Assembly (NCBI GenBank): GCA_900321605.1
Contig: ONWR01000028.1
Span: 1 to 41,226, forward strand
Direction of reading: 5' to 3'
Source of the DNA: an uncultured Bacteroidales bacterium
GTDB taxonomy: Bacteria > Bacteroidota > Bacteroidia > Bacteroidales > Paludibacteraceae
Length of the DNA stretch: 41,226 nt
The stretch's first letter is position 1, and every line of letters starts with the position of its first letter. Positions 34,699-41,131 of this stretch are shown piece by piece. The translations under genes and the position numbers were made by a program. Under the pieces are notes generated by a model, which was not told the DNA's origin, searched no databases, and saw only the letters and a list, made by a program, of their open reading frames with translations.

Positions 34699-34740
34699 GA
34701 CTAACGACTAACGACCAACGACTAACGACCAACGACTAAC
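34699..34740. repeat. Heptamer array (GACYAAC)6 abutting a start codon
   Basis: Six units in perfect 7-nt register (GACTAAC, GACTAAC, GACCAAC, GACTAAC, GACCAAC, GACTAAC) end at 34740, exactly before the ATG at 34741. The array therefore occupies the ribosome-binding region of the protease gene. Confidence 0.9.
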
Positions 34741-37700
34741 ATGAGACATACGGTACATATCATGCTGGGCAATCATGCCGGGACGGTGCTGACGGACATC
34801 AAGAAATATGTCCTCCGGTACGGCAGTGAGGAAGAGAATATCTTCTTTAATGCTATGCTCTATCGGGAGGAAACGGACGAAGCCGTTTTCTATACCGCGC
34901 GTCCGGCAGAACAAGACGAGACGCAGTTCGTGTCCGGCATCGAGAACCTGTACCACATCTCCTTGGAGCCGTTCTATACCTTACCTGAGACGAACCGGAC
35001 GGAGTATCTGCAGGCTTGTTTTGCGGCGCTCTATAACCGGAAGATCACCATCAATAACCCGGGTGACTCATCTGCGCTCCACCTCTGTCTCTACGTACCG
35101 GTATATGAGAGCAAGTACTGGGAACGAGTGAGGGAGTTCCTCTCGGCGATAGACGCTATCCCGCAGCAGTACGAGGTGGACTTGTTCCTGCTGCCCCATG
35201 ACCTTGCCTTCCTCTTGGAAGCCGAGACCGAGACCCTGCCCGTGAAGATGGCTTCCTACCAACGGCAGACCAAGAAGACCATTGACCAGATCCTCGAAGC
35301 GAAGAAGACCTTCCGCTCCTTGCAGCACCTCGTCCTCATGCAGAACTGCAACGCCAACGGTCTCTCGCTTGACCTCAACGAGGAGAGCCTCGTCCGTATC
35401 ATCGGTGAGTTTGCCCTGCTCAGCGTCTCTCACTACAGCGAGATGTTCAATATCGCTGCGCAGGAAGCCAACCGTCCTATTCATGCCTTGGGACTCAGCG
35501 TGCTCAGTTTTGACAAGTACTATTTCGTGCAGTACCTGCTCCACAAAGCGTATATTCATATCCTCGACCGTGAGCAGGTGACCCAGAGCGAGGTGGACGT
35601 GAATAAAGTCTCGCAGATCGCCCAGAGCGTCTTGGCGCGCAATGTGAAGGTCTTCTCCCGTCTGTACGACACACATGTCAAGCCCTGCCTTGACCGTAAG
35701 ATGGATCAGAACGATATCATCGCGCAGATACACCCCGTCCTCACCGACGAGATGAGACGTATCACCGACGAGTGTCAATCGTTCATCGACTCCCCGGATC
35801 TCAGCCTGCCCGAGAAAAAAGCAACCTTGGCACAGCTATTAGGCGAAGATGACGACCTGCTCGTCGGATATGTCTTCAATAAGAAACAGCTCATCATCGA
35901 TGATTGCAGCCGTGAGGTGCTCGATCTGTTTGTGGAAGCGAATAACAAACTGTTGGAGCGGGAGAATCTGATGAGCGAAGCAGCCCTCTCTGCCGCTTCC
36001 TCAGAAGAGATACCGATGCCCGGACAACTGTTGGACGAGATCAAGAACACCAAGATCGACATGCGGGAGGCGTCGAACTATATCCGTCTCAAGACCAATG
36101 AGTTACAAGCTATCGGCGAACGGATCAACGAGCATCAAGAGAGCCGCAAACGTTTGACCGACCAAGGCTTCGTCTTTGACGACCAGACCTTCCAACTGCA
36201 ATCCGACATCGTCGAGAGACCCTTGGAAGAGGACTATAAACCGATCGGCACACCTCCTGCCAAAGCGGACTTGCGACCCCTCTTCACGCCCATCAAGAAC
36301 CAAGGTTCACTCGGGGCTTGTTCCGCTTTCGCACTCGTGGCGATATACGAGTATATCCTGCGTAAGAACAAACAGCAGGAAGCCGACCTGAGCGAGGCGT
36401 TCGTCTATTATAACGTCCGTCGCAAAGAGAATAAGCTGGATACCGACCCGGGCAGTTCGCTCTATAACGTCGTGCTGTCCATGGGGGCAGACGGGGTCTG
36501 CTCCGAGAACTTATGCCCCTATTCGGAGAATCCCGAGATGGAGCAACCGACCGAAGCGGCGTACGAAGATGCGCTCAAACGGCGGATCGTCAAGGCACTC
36601 AACGTGCAGAAGAACGTATCGCATATCAAAGCAGCGGTTTCGGACGGTTATCCCGTGGCTGTGTCGCTCAAGATATTCGAGTCCTTCGCCACCGAGGGAG
36701 GTTTCATTCCTCGACCAACGGACGAAGAGATAGAGAACGGGCAATCGGGCTATCATGCGATGGTCGTCTGCGGCTATTCGGACGAAGAGAAGATGTTCAT
36801 CGTTCGTAACTCATGGGGCACGAAATTCGGTGACCATGGGTATTGTTACATCCCGTATTCGTATTTCGAGGACTTCCTCTCGGTCGCTTGTATCGTCACC
36901 CGGATCAACGATACCGGTCTTCAAGTCAAAGGCAATGACAGCAAGGTCACCCTCTCGTTCGACATGTCCGACGCACGTATCAAAGGAGCGATCTTACGCA
37001 ACCTCATTGAGGAGGAGAAACGCCATTTGGCAAGGCTTGAGACCGTCCTGCAAACCAAAGAGATAGCGTACCATAAGATCTTCCAAGCTTTGGGTAATAA
37101 CGCTACCCGAACGACCCTCTGTGAGGGCACGATCCAACGGCTCGCCTTGGAGAAAGAGGAGCATAGGACTTCCAAAGAGAAGTTGCAGAAAGAGCGTTCG
37201 CTCAAACTCCATGAGTACAAAGTAGAGACCATCACCCACCGCATATGGTTCGGGTTGAGTATATTGGCGTTCCTGCTGATCTTCGGGGTGCTGCTCTTCG
37301 GATTCCGGATACCGGTCTCCGAACTCATCATGCAGAAGGGCGTTTGGTGGCTCATCACGCTCTTTGTGCTTGATATTACCTATTTCATCTATTGGAATTG
37401 GCAGCGTCACAGCGGCTATATCGACCTCAACGAACGCTATCTGAGCCAAATAACAGCCGAAGAACAAGCCGTGCAGCAACGTACGCATCTCATAGGCGTC
37501 TTCAAACTCCAAACCCATGTGGCGGGAATGATCATCGATTCCCTTGCGCAACTCTTCCATAACCTCCATTCGAAATACAACAGTATGCGTTCGTTCGTGG
37601 GTAACCTCAAAGGGTGGCGTGAGGAGGAGACCCAACAGGTCATGAAGGACGATGTGCGTGAGCCTTTCCTCTCGCTCATCTCGAACGCCTGTCTCGATCG

Positions 37701-38187
37701 CTATTTCGATACCTGCAAGGATGCCATAACCGCTAATATCCGTTTGGACCGCATGTTCCGCGACGCGTACCATGTGGAGGAAGAGGAGGTGATCCGTTTC
37801 AAGAACAACCTCAAACAGACCCTTGTCAAGGAGCTCTTTGCGAAGTTAGAGGGCTTCTCGATCTACCGGCATATAGTAGGGGAGAGGACGTTCGACTACG
37901 TCGAGAGGGACTACACGAACCTCGATACCTTGCTCCAACAGATGGATCTCAAGTCGAACCATTTCGTTCGTACCGAATCCACCGCTGAGACCCTTGAATC
38001 ACAGAACGCGAGTTGCAAGCTCCTGTTCATAGACACCGATTTCCAAGCGAACCGTACGCAGTGGAAAGCCATCTGCGACAAGAACTTCCAAGTAGCACCG
38101 AACTTATGCGCAGACTCTTCACCGTTCAAGATGACCCTTCTCCGCCTCGATGCCCTTGAACCCAAGGAGATAGCCATTTTAAAGTGA
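34741..38187 (+). CDS. Papain-like cysteine protease with coiled coils and two membrane spans
   Basis: This 1148-residue protein has an unassigned N-terminal region (1–~400), a helical linker (~400–490), a C1/papain-fold domain (~500–725) and a C-terminal region with two transmembrane helices (~834–853 and ~868–886) followed by a helical tail. The protease core is complete: Q521 (oxyanion) in FTPIKNQGSLGACSAF, C527, H672 in SGYHAMVVCGYS and N690 in VRNSWGTKFGDHGY. Without a signal peptide, the N-terminus and protease are predicted cytosolic, the opposite of most papain relatives. No inhibitory propeptide of the I29 type is visible. It is the last gene after the tubulin-like GTPase, and its start codon abuts a heptamer array. 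Confidence 0.82.
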   Translation: MRHTVHIMLGNHAGTVLTDIKKYVLRYGSEEENIFFNAMLYREETDEAVFYTARPAEQDETQFVSGIENLYHISLEPFYTLPETNRTEYLQACFAALYNRKITINNPGDSSALHLCLYVPVYESKYWERVREFLSAIDAIPQQYEVDLFLLPHDLAFLLEAETETLPVKMASYQRQTKKTIDQILEAKKTFRSLQHLVLMQNCNANGLSLDLNEESLVRIIGEFALLSVSHYSEMFNIAAQEANRPIHALGLSVLSFDKYYFVQYLLHKAYIHILDREQVTQSEVDVNKVSQIAQSVLARNVKVFSRLYDTHVKPCLDRKMDQNDIIAQIHPVLTDEMRRITDECQSFIDSPDLSLPEKKATLAQLLGEDDDLLVGYVFNKKQLIIDDCSREVLDLFVEANNKLLERENLMSEAALSAASSEEIPMPGQLLDEIKNTKIDMREASNYIRLKTNELQAIGERINEHQESRKRLTDQGFVFDDQTFQLQSDIVERPLEEDYKPIGTPPAKADLRPLFTPIKNQGSLGACSAFALVAIYEYILRKNKQQEADLSEAFVYYNVRRKENKLDTDPGSSLYNVVLSMGADGVCSENLCPYSENPEMEQPTEAAYEDALKRRIVKALNVQKNVSHIKAAVSDGYPVAVSLKIFESFATEGGFIPRPTDEEIENGQSGYHAMVVCGYSDEEKMFIVRNSWGTKFGDHGYCYIPYSYFEDFLSVACIVTRINDTGLQVKGNDSKVTLSFDMSDARIKGAILRNLIEEEKRHLARLETVLQTKEIAYHKIFQALGNNATRTTLCEGTIQRLALEKEEHRTSKEKLQKERSLKLHEYKVETITHRIWFGLSILAFLLIFGVLLFGFRIPVSELIMQKGVWWLITLFVLDITYFIYWNWQRHSGYIDLNERYLSQITAEEQAVQQRTHLIGVFKLQTHVAGMIIDSLAQLFHNLHSKYNSMRSFVGNLKGWREEETQQVMKDDVREPFLSLISNACLDRYFDTCKDAITANIRLDRMFRDAYHVEEEEVIRFKNNLKQTLVKELFAKLEGFSIYRHIVGERTFDYVERDYTNLDTLLQQMDLKSNHFVRTESTAETLESQNASCKLLFIDTDFQANRTQWKAICDKNFQVAPNLCADSSPFKMTLLRLDALEPKEIAILK

Positions 38188-38189
38188 GA

Positions 38190-38238
38190 GTTGGCCGTTG
38201 GTCGTTGGTCGATAGTCGTTTGTCAATAGTCGTTGACC
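38190..38238. repeat. Heptamer array (GTTGGTC)7 after the protease gene
   Basis: Seven units in register (GTTGGCC, GTTGGTC, GTTGGTC, GATAGTC, GTTTGTC, AATAGTC, GTTGACC). The consensus is the reverse complement of the GACYAAC array before the same gene, so the protease gene is bracketed by inverted arrays. From 38239 to about 38380 there is only pyrimidine-rich, then AT-rich DNA with no gene that I can see. Confidence 0.85.
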
Positions 38239-38383
38239 TAAAAAGAAGAATTTTGCCCCCTTCATCTCTCCCTCTCTCCCTTCGCATCTGTCTTCTTTTC
38301 GTGCATATTTGCGCGAACCCTCATCGTAAATCCCTGCAAAAACCCCATTATTGACGACAAAATAAATTTATTTCGCAAAATGC

Positions 38384-38414
38384 TTGCACATCTCAAAATT
38401 TTTTTGTATCTTTG
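38384..38414 (+). promoter_or_regulatory. Promoter of the short leader-peptide transcript
   Basis: TTG (38384–38386), 20 nt, then TATCTTTG (38407–38414) match the Bacteroidota consensus. The predicted transcript starts near 38421 and would end at the terminator at 38541–38573, about 150 nt. Confidence 0.75.
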
Positions 38415-38464
38415 CAGCAAATTTTAAAAAATATCAGTAGTACCAACGGTTAAGACACTACATT

Positions 38465-38539
38465 ATGATGACTCAAACAACGTCATATCAATATTTTACT
38501 ACCGGGCTGACGTCCGAGAGTAGGAGGTGTGCACGTTAG
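38465..38539 (+). CDS. 24-residue peptide of a self-contained short transcript
   Basis: The frame starts with two Met codons, reads TSYQYFTTGLTSESRRCAR at its end, and stops 1 nt before an intrinsic terminator. It has its own promoter about 50 nt upstream. The 3' part of the gene contains AGGAGGTG, a perfect anti-16S sequence, inside the Arg-Arg-Cys codons. The layout (promoter, tiny peptide, terminator) is that of an attenuator leader peptide or a small dual-function RNA. No amino-acid biosynthesis gene follows; the nearest downstream gene is a nucleotidyltransferase 265 nt away. The peptide's function is unknown to me. Confidence 0.5.
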   Translation: MMTQTTSYQYFTTGLTSESRRCAR

Positions 38540-38540
38540 A

Positions 38541-38573
38541 AAACAGAACCCTTGTAGGGTTTTGTTTCTTTTT
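38541..38573 (+). terminator. Intrinsic terminator of the leader-peptide transcript
   Basis: AAACAGAACCCT (38541–38552) pairs with AGGGTTTTGTTT (38556–38567) with one G·T wobble around a 3-nt loop, followed by CTTTTTT. Read-through versus stopping here could regulate the genes to the right. Confidence 0.85.
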
Positions 38574-38620
38574 TCGTATATATTAACCGTTTTTTGAAGT
38601 TTTGGTCCAAAAGGGCAAGA

Positions 38621-38650
38621 TTGCTGACATCATAATTGCTGACATCATAA
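38621..38650. repeat. 15-nt tandem duplication TTGCTGACATCATAA
   Basis: Two exact adjacent copies (38621–38635, 38636–38650) lie between the terminator and the MNT gene. An open frame crosses it (38602–38808), but its product has no recognisable features and overlaps the MNT start, so I treat the region as non-coding. Confidence 0.7.
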
Positions 38651-38804
38651 GAAATCAAGATCGAGTCGGGCTTGAGTCAGTGTTACATCGAGCTTATCAC
38701 GTATCTATGCGCACCCTATATATACTACGTATATATCCCGTGATTTTAAAACATGAACATAGCAAACAACATTATTATTTTGCAGGCAAATCAAAAAGAA
38801 AGGA

Positions 38805-39098
38805 ATGAAAACGACATCCGAATACATAGAAACATTGAGACAGCACGCACCAATCCTGCGTGAGCGGTTCGGTATGACTTCTATGCAACTTTTTGGCTCT
38901 ATAGCTCGCGGAGAACACAATGAGGATAGCGATGTAGATGTGTTTGTTGAGATGCCCGCAACGTTACGCGGAGTAGGTGGGGCTCATGATTATTTGGAAC
39001 AATTAACCGGGCGGCATGTGGATATGATATTAAATCATCGTAGTCTAACGCCTTTTTTCTTAAATGAAGTTAAAAGAGATGGAATTAGAATATTCTGA
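38805..39098 (+). CDS. MNT-type nucleotidyltransferase antitoxin
   Basis: The 97-residue protein carries the minimal nucleotidyltransferase motif GSIARGEHNEDSDVDVFV (GSx10DxD), the hallmark of MntA antitoxins, preceded by LRERFGMTSMQLF. MntA proteins neutralise the partner HEPN toxin by adding AMP to a tyrosine. The coding end overlaps the HEPN gene by 35 nt, the usual antitoxin–toxin coupling. An AAGAAAGG sequence lies just before the ATG. The length is normal for the family. Confidence 0.9.
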   Translation: MKTTSEYIETLRQHAPILRERFGMTSMQLFGSIARGEHNEDSDVDVFVEMPATLRGVGGAHDYLEQLTGRHVDMILNHRSLTPFFLNEVKRDGIRIF

Positions 39099-39483
39099 AA
39101 ATGTGCGTCTCGCCCGCGAAACGCTTTTGAATATACGGAAAGCGATTTCTATGTTGCTGAATTGGAATGCTGATGTAGAGAGCGTAGATGAATGGTTAAC
39201 ATCTCCTCTCGGCATGCAGAGGCTGGCAGGTAACGCTATGATGATAGAAGTCATTGGCGAGGAAGTGAAGAAAGTAGAGAAGCGTTTAGGCATGGAGTTT
39301 TTAAATCAGCGTTCCGAAATTCCTTGGCGAGATATAATGGGGATGCGAAACCACATTGCCCATGGATACTTTGATATCAATGAAGATTATGTGCTTTCTG
39401 TCATTAAGAATGACCTTGCACCATTATTAGAGGCGGTGGAGTATTTGATCAAAATCACGGACGAATACTATTTAACAGCTTAA
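39064..39483 (+). CDS. HEPN-domain ribonuclease toxin (DUF86/HepT-like)
   Basis: The 139-residue all-helical protein ends its core with MRNHIAHGYFDINEDYV. Its RNHIAHGY is the Rx4HxY motif: Arg and His are the RNase residues, and Tyr is the residue AMPylated by MntA in characterised pairs. The start at 39064 lies inside the antitoxin gene. Together the two genes form a standard HEPN/MNT toxin–antitoxin module that likely cleaves RNA when unmodified. Confidence 0.9.
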   Translation: MKLKEMELEYSENVRLARETLLNIRKAISMLLNWNADVESVDEWLTSPLGMQRLAGNAMMIEVIGEEVKKVEKRLGMEFLNQRSEIPWRDIMGMRNHIAHGYFDINEDYVLSVIKNDLAPLLEAVEYLIKITDEYYLTA

Positions 39484-39539
39484 TGATGAGAAACGAATAG
39501 CAAACAACAATATTTACTAACTTAAAATTTAAAAACATT

Positions 39540-39749
39540 ATGAGTATAGTAGAAAGACGGGAAAATAAGATGATAGAAAAAATGGTGGGTAAACTATCGT
39601 CTGGTTATCTCTCGGCTCGACGTGCGAATATCCCGGTAACTGTGGTTCGCGGAGAAACAATATACAGAGTGACTAAAGAGGGAAAAACGGCTATTGGTTC
39701 TGTTGCTCCAAAAGTTAAAGTCAATTTAAGAACGGTGGTTCTAAAATAA
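39540..39749 (+). CDS. Small putative antitoxin upstream of a zeta-type kinase
   Basis: This 69-residue basic protein (MSIVERRENKMIEKMVGKLS at its start, VVRGETIYRVTKEGKTAIGS in the middle) has no family that I recognise. Its stop lies 3 nt before the zeta-like gene, and its size and position are those of an antitoxin in a toxin–antitoxin operon. The motif RGETIYRV resembles RANTIYNV in the 31-residue product at 40879, suggesting related small proteins in this island. The antitoxin role is inferred from context only. Confidence 0.55.
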   Translation: MSIVERRENKMIEKMVGKLSSGYLSARRANIPVTVVRGETIYRVTKEGKTAIGSVAPKVKVNLRTVVLK

Positions 39750-39752
39750 ATT

Positions 39753-40505
39753 ATGGCGAAGCGTCTGCGTATAATAGCAGGGCCTAATGGCTCAGGAAAG
39801 TCTTCGGTATATGCCGATCTCCTGAAAACAAAAACTTTTCACTGGGGTGTTTTTGTGAATGCAGATGAGATTGAAAAGCAATTGAGAGAGAAAAAGTTTT
39901 TGAATGTTACTACCTATGGGATTGATAATTTGAATTGGGATGATTTTTTGTCTGAATATGTGCCATTTGTGGAACAAAAAAAAGGTATATGCAAAGCTGA
40001 TAATTTACTTTATAGAGACCATTCGATTATCGTGATAGATGGAGAAAAAGTAGATTCCTATTTGGCATGTCATGTGGCTGATTTTATTAGAAGAAAATTA
40101 TTGGATAAAAAAGGGAATGTGACTTTTACTATAGAAACGGTTATGTCACATGAAAGCAAGTTGAATTTTATGCGTGCAGCCAAGGAGAAAGGTTTTAAAG
40201 TGTATTTGTACTATGTCTCTACTTCTTCTCCTGAGATTAATGTGGGGCGTGTGGCTACGCGAGTGCAAGAGGGAGGACATGATGTGCCGTTAGATAAGAT
40301 TCGATCACGTTATTATCGTTCGTTAAAGCAATTACGAGATGCTATTCTTTTATCAGATAGAGCCTATATTTTTGACAATAGCGAAAATAAGTATCAATGG
40401 GTAGCGGAATATGATGCTGAAAGCGGACAAATGATTTATAAGAGTGACGAAGTCCCGTCATGGGTGATAGAATATGTTAATAAGCCAAAACTATCAAAAC
40501 TTTAG
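39753..40505 (+). CDS. Zeta toxin-like P-loop kinase
   Basis: The 250-residue protein starts with a Walker A motif in RLRIIAGPNGSGKSSVYADL (G10–S17), followed by VNADEI, TIETVMSH and INVGRVATRVQEGGHDVP with a later KIRSRYYRSLKQL. These features match the zeta-toxin/COG4185 predicted ATPase family, whose toxic members phosphorylate UDP-N-acetylglucosamine or other small substrates. Codons are markedly more AT-rich than in the tubulin operon, fitting recent acquisition. Pairing with the preceding 69-residue protein suggests a toxin–antitoxin unit; kinase activity is not proven. Confidence 0.8.
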   Translation: MAKRLRIIAGPNGSGKSSVYADLLKTKTFHWGVFVNADEIEKQLREKKFLNVTTYGIDNLNWDDFLSEYVPFVEQKKGICKADNLLYRDHSIIVIDGEKVDSYLACHVADFIRRKLLDKKGNVTFTIETVMSHESKLNFMRAAKEKGFKVYLYYVSTSSPEINVGRVATRVQEGGHDVPLDKIRSRYYRSLKQLRDAILLSDRAYIFDNSENKYQWVAEYDAESGQMIYKSDEVPSWVIEYVNKPKLSKL

Positions 40506-40560
40506 CAACAAATCAAACGAATATAATTAACTTTTTGTTTAACTTTAAAATATAAACATT

Positions 40561-40647
40561 ATGAAAAAATTAAACTATTTCTATCCCTGCTGATGCTGAT
40601 AGCATTCAGCGTGGGCAATGAAAAAGGAATGGTTTTAGGCTTATAAA
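40561..40647 (+). pseudogene. Degenerate signal-peptide-like ORF, copy 1 (frameshifted)
   Basis: The ATG at 40561 is followed by a frame that stops after ten codons. One frame over, the sequence reads KIKLFLSLLMLIAFSVGNEK and continues to MVLGL and a stop, a typical secretory leader. A single missing base after the ATG explains the frameshift, as comparison with copy 2 at 41028 shows. It lies 55 nt after the zeta-like gene. Confidence 0.5.
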
Positions 40648-40689
40648 ACGACGATTTAAGTGACAAAATAAAAATAACTGCAAAAATAT

Positions 40690-40720
40690 TTGCAAATATC
40701 AAAGATATTTTGTAACTTTG
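40690..40720 (+). promoter_or_regulatory. Promoter of the tiny overlapping gene pair
   Basis: TTG (40690–40692) and TAACTTTG (40713–40720) with a 20-nt spacer match the Bacteroidota consensus. The palindromic ATATTTGCAAATAT overlaps the -33 element and may serve as an autoregulatory operator, as is common for toxin–antitoxin units. Confidence 0.7.
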
Positions 40721-40753
40721 CATGCAAAAACAAAACATAAATAATTAAGCACT

Positions 40754-40882
40754 ATGGAACAGAAAAGATTTCAGGATTATTCCGATGCAGAGTTCAAAGC
40801 TGCTTTATTGGCGACAATGAATCTCAAAAAGGAATGGATGGCTTCTGTGGATAAGCGCGAAAAAGAATTAGGGTTGAGATGA
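40754..40882 (+). CDS. 42-residue putative antitoxin-like protein
   Basis: The product begins MEQKRFQDYSDAEFKAALLA and ends KREKELGLR: a short, charged, helical protein. It has its own promoter 34 nt upstream and ends in ATGA shared with the next ORF, the classic coupling of small toxin–antitoxin operons. I recognise no family. The function is inferred only from size and layout. Confidence 0.5.
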   Translation: MEQKRFQDYSDAEFKAALLATMNLKKEWMASVDKREKELGLR

Positions 40883-40974
40883 AGCTGTCTGTAGATAATA
40901 TCAACAAGAAGTCTCCCTATTGGGTGATTCAATTAAAACGTGCAAATACTATTTACAACGTTCAGCCTAAATAA
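40879..40974 (+). CDS. 31-residue ORF overlapping the 42-residue gene
   Basis: The ATG lies in the ATGA overlap with the preceding gene. The product starts MKLSVDNINKKSPYWVIQLK and ends RANTIYNVQPK; its last part resembles RGETIYRV of the 69-residue protein at 39540. It may be a tiny second partner or the truncated remnant of a longer gene. It is too short for a family call. Confidence 0.4.
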   Translation: MKLSVDNINKKSPYWVIQLKRANTIYNVQPK

Positions 40975-41027
40975 GGAAAATTAACGATTTAACAAACAAT
41001 ATTATTAACTATTAAAACTCAATAATT

Positions 41028-41126
41028 ATGAGAAAAATTAAACTATTTCTATCCCTGCTGATGGTTTAGATAGTCGGCGTGGGGAAATGAGAGAGGAATG
41101 GTTTTATGCTCATAAATGAGATGAAG
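41028..41126 (+). pseudogene. Degenerate signal-peptide-like ORF, copy 2 (nonsense)
   Basis: From ATG 41028 the frame reads MRKIKLFLSLLMV and then stops at TAG. The DNA is nearly identical to copy 1 (40561) over about 28 nt (AAATTAAACTATTTC, then TATCCCTGCTGATG), and related sequence such as GGAATGGTTTTA persists further on. The two copies are dead in different ways, one by frameshift and one by nonsense mutation. Confidence 0.5.
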
Positions 41127-41131
41127 AATTA

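Noticed and set aside
34699-34740. Regular repeats considered as a CRISPR array.
   Set aside because: Units of 7 nt follow each other without spacers, and there are no cas genes in the window; the same holds for the other arrays.
38602-38808. 68-residue ORF before the MNT gene.
   Set aside because: It contains a 15-nt tandem duplication, overlaps the MNT start and shows no family features or promoter.
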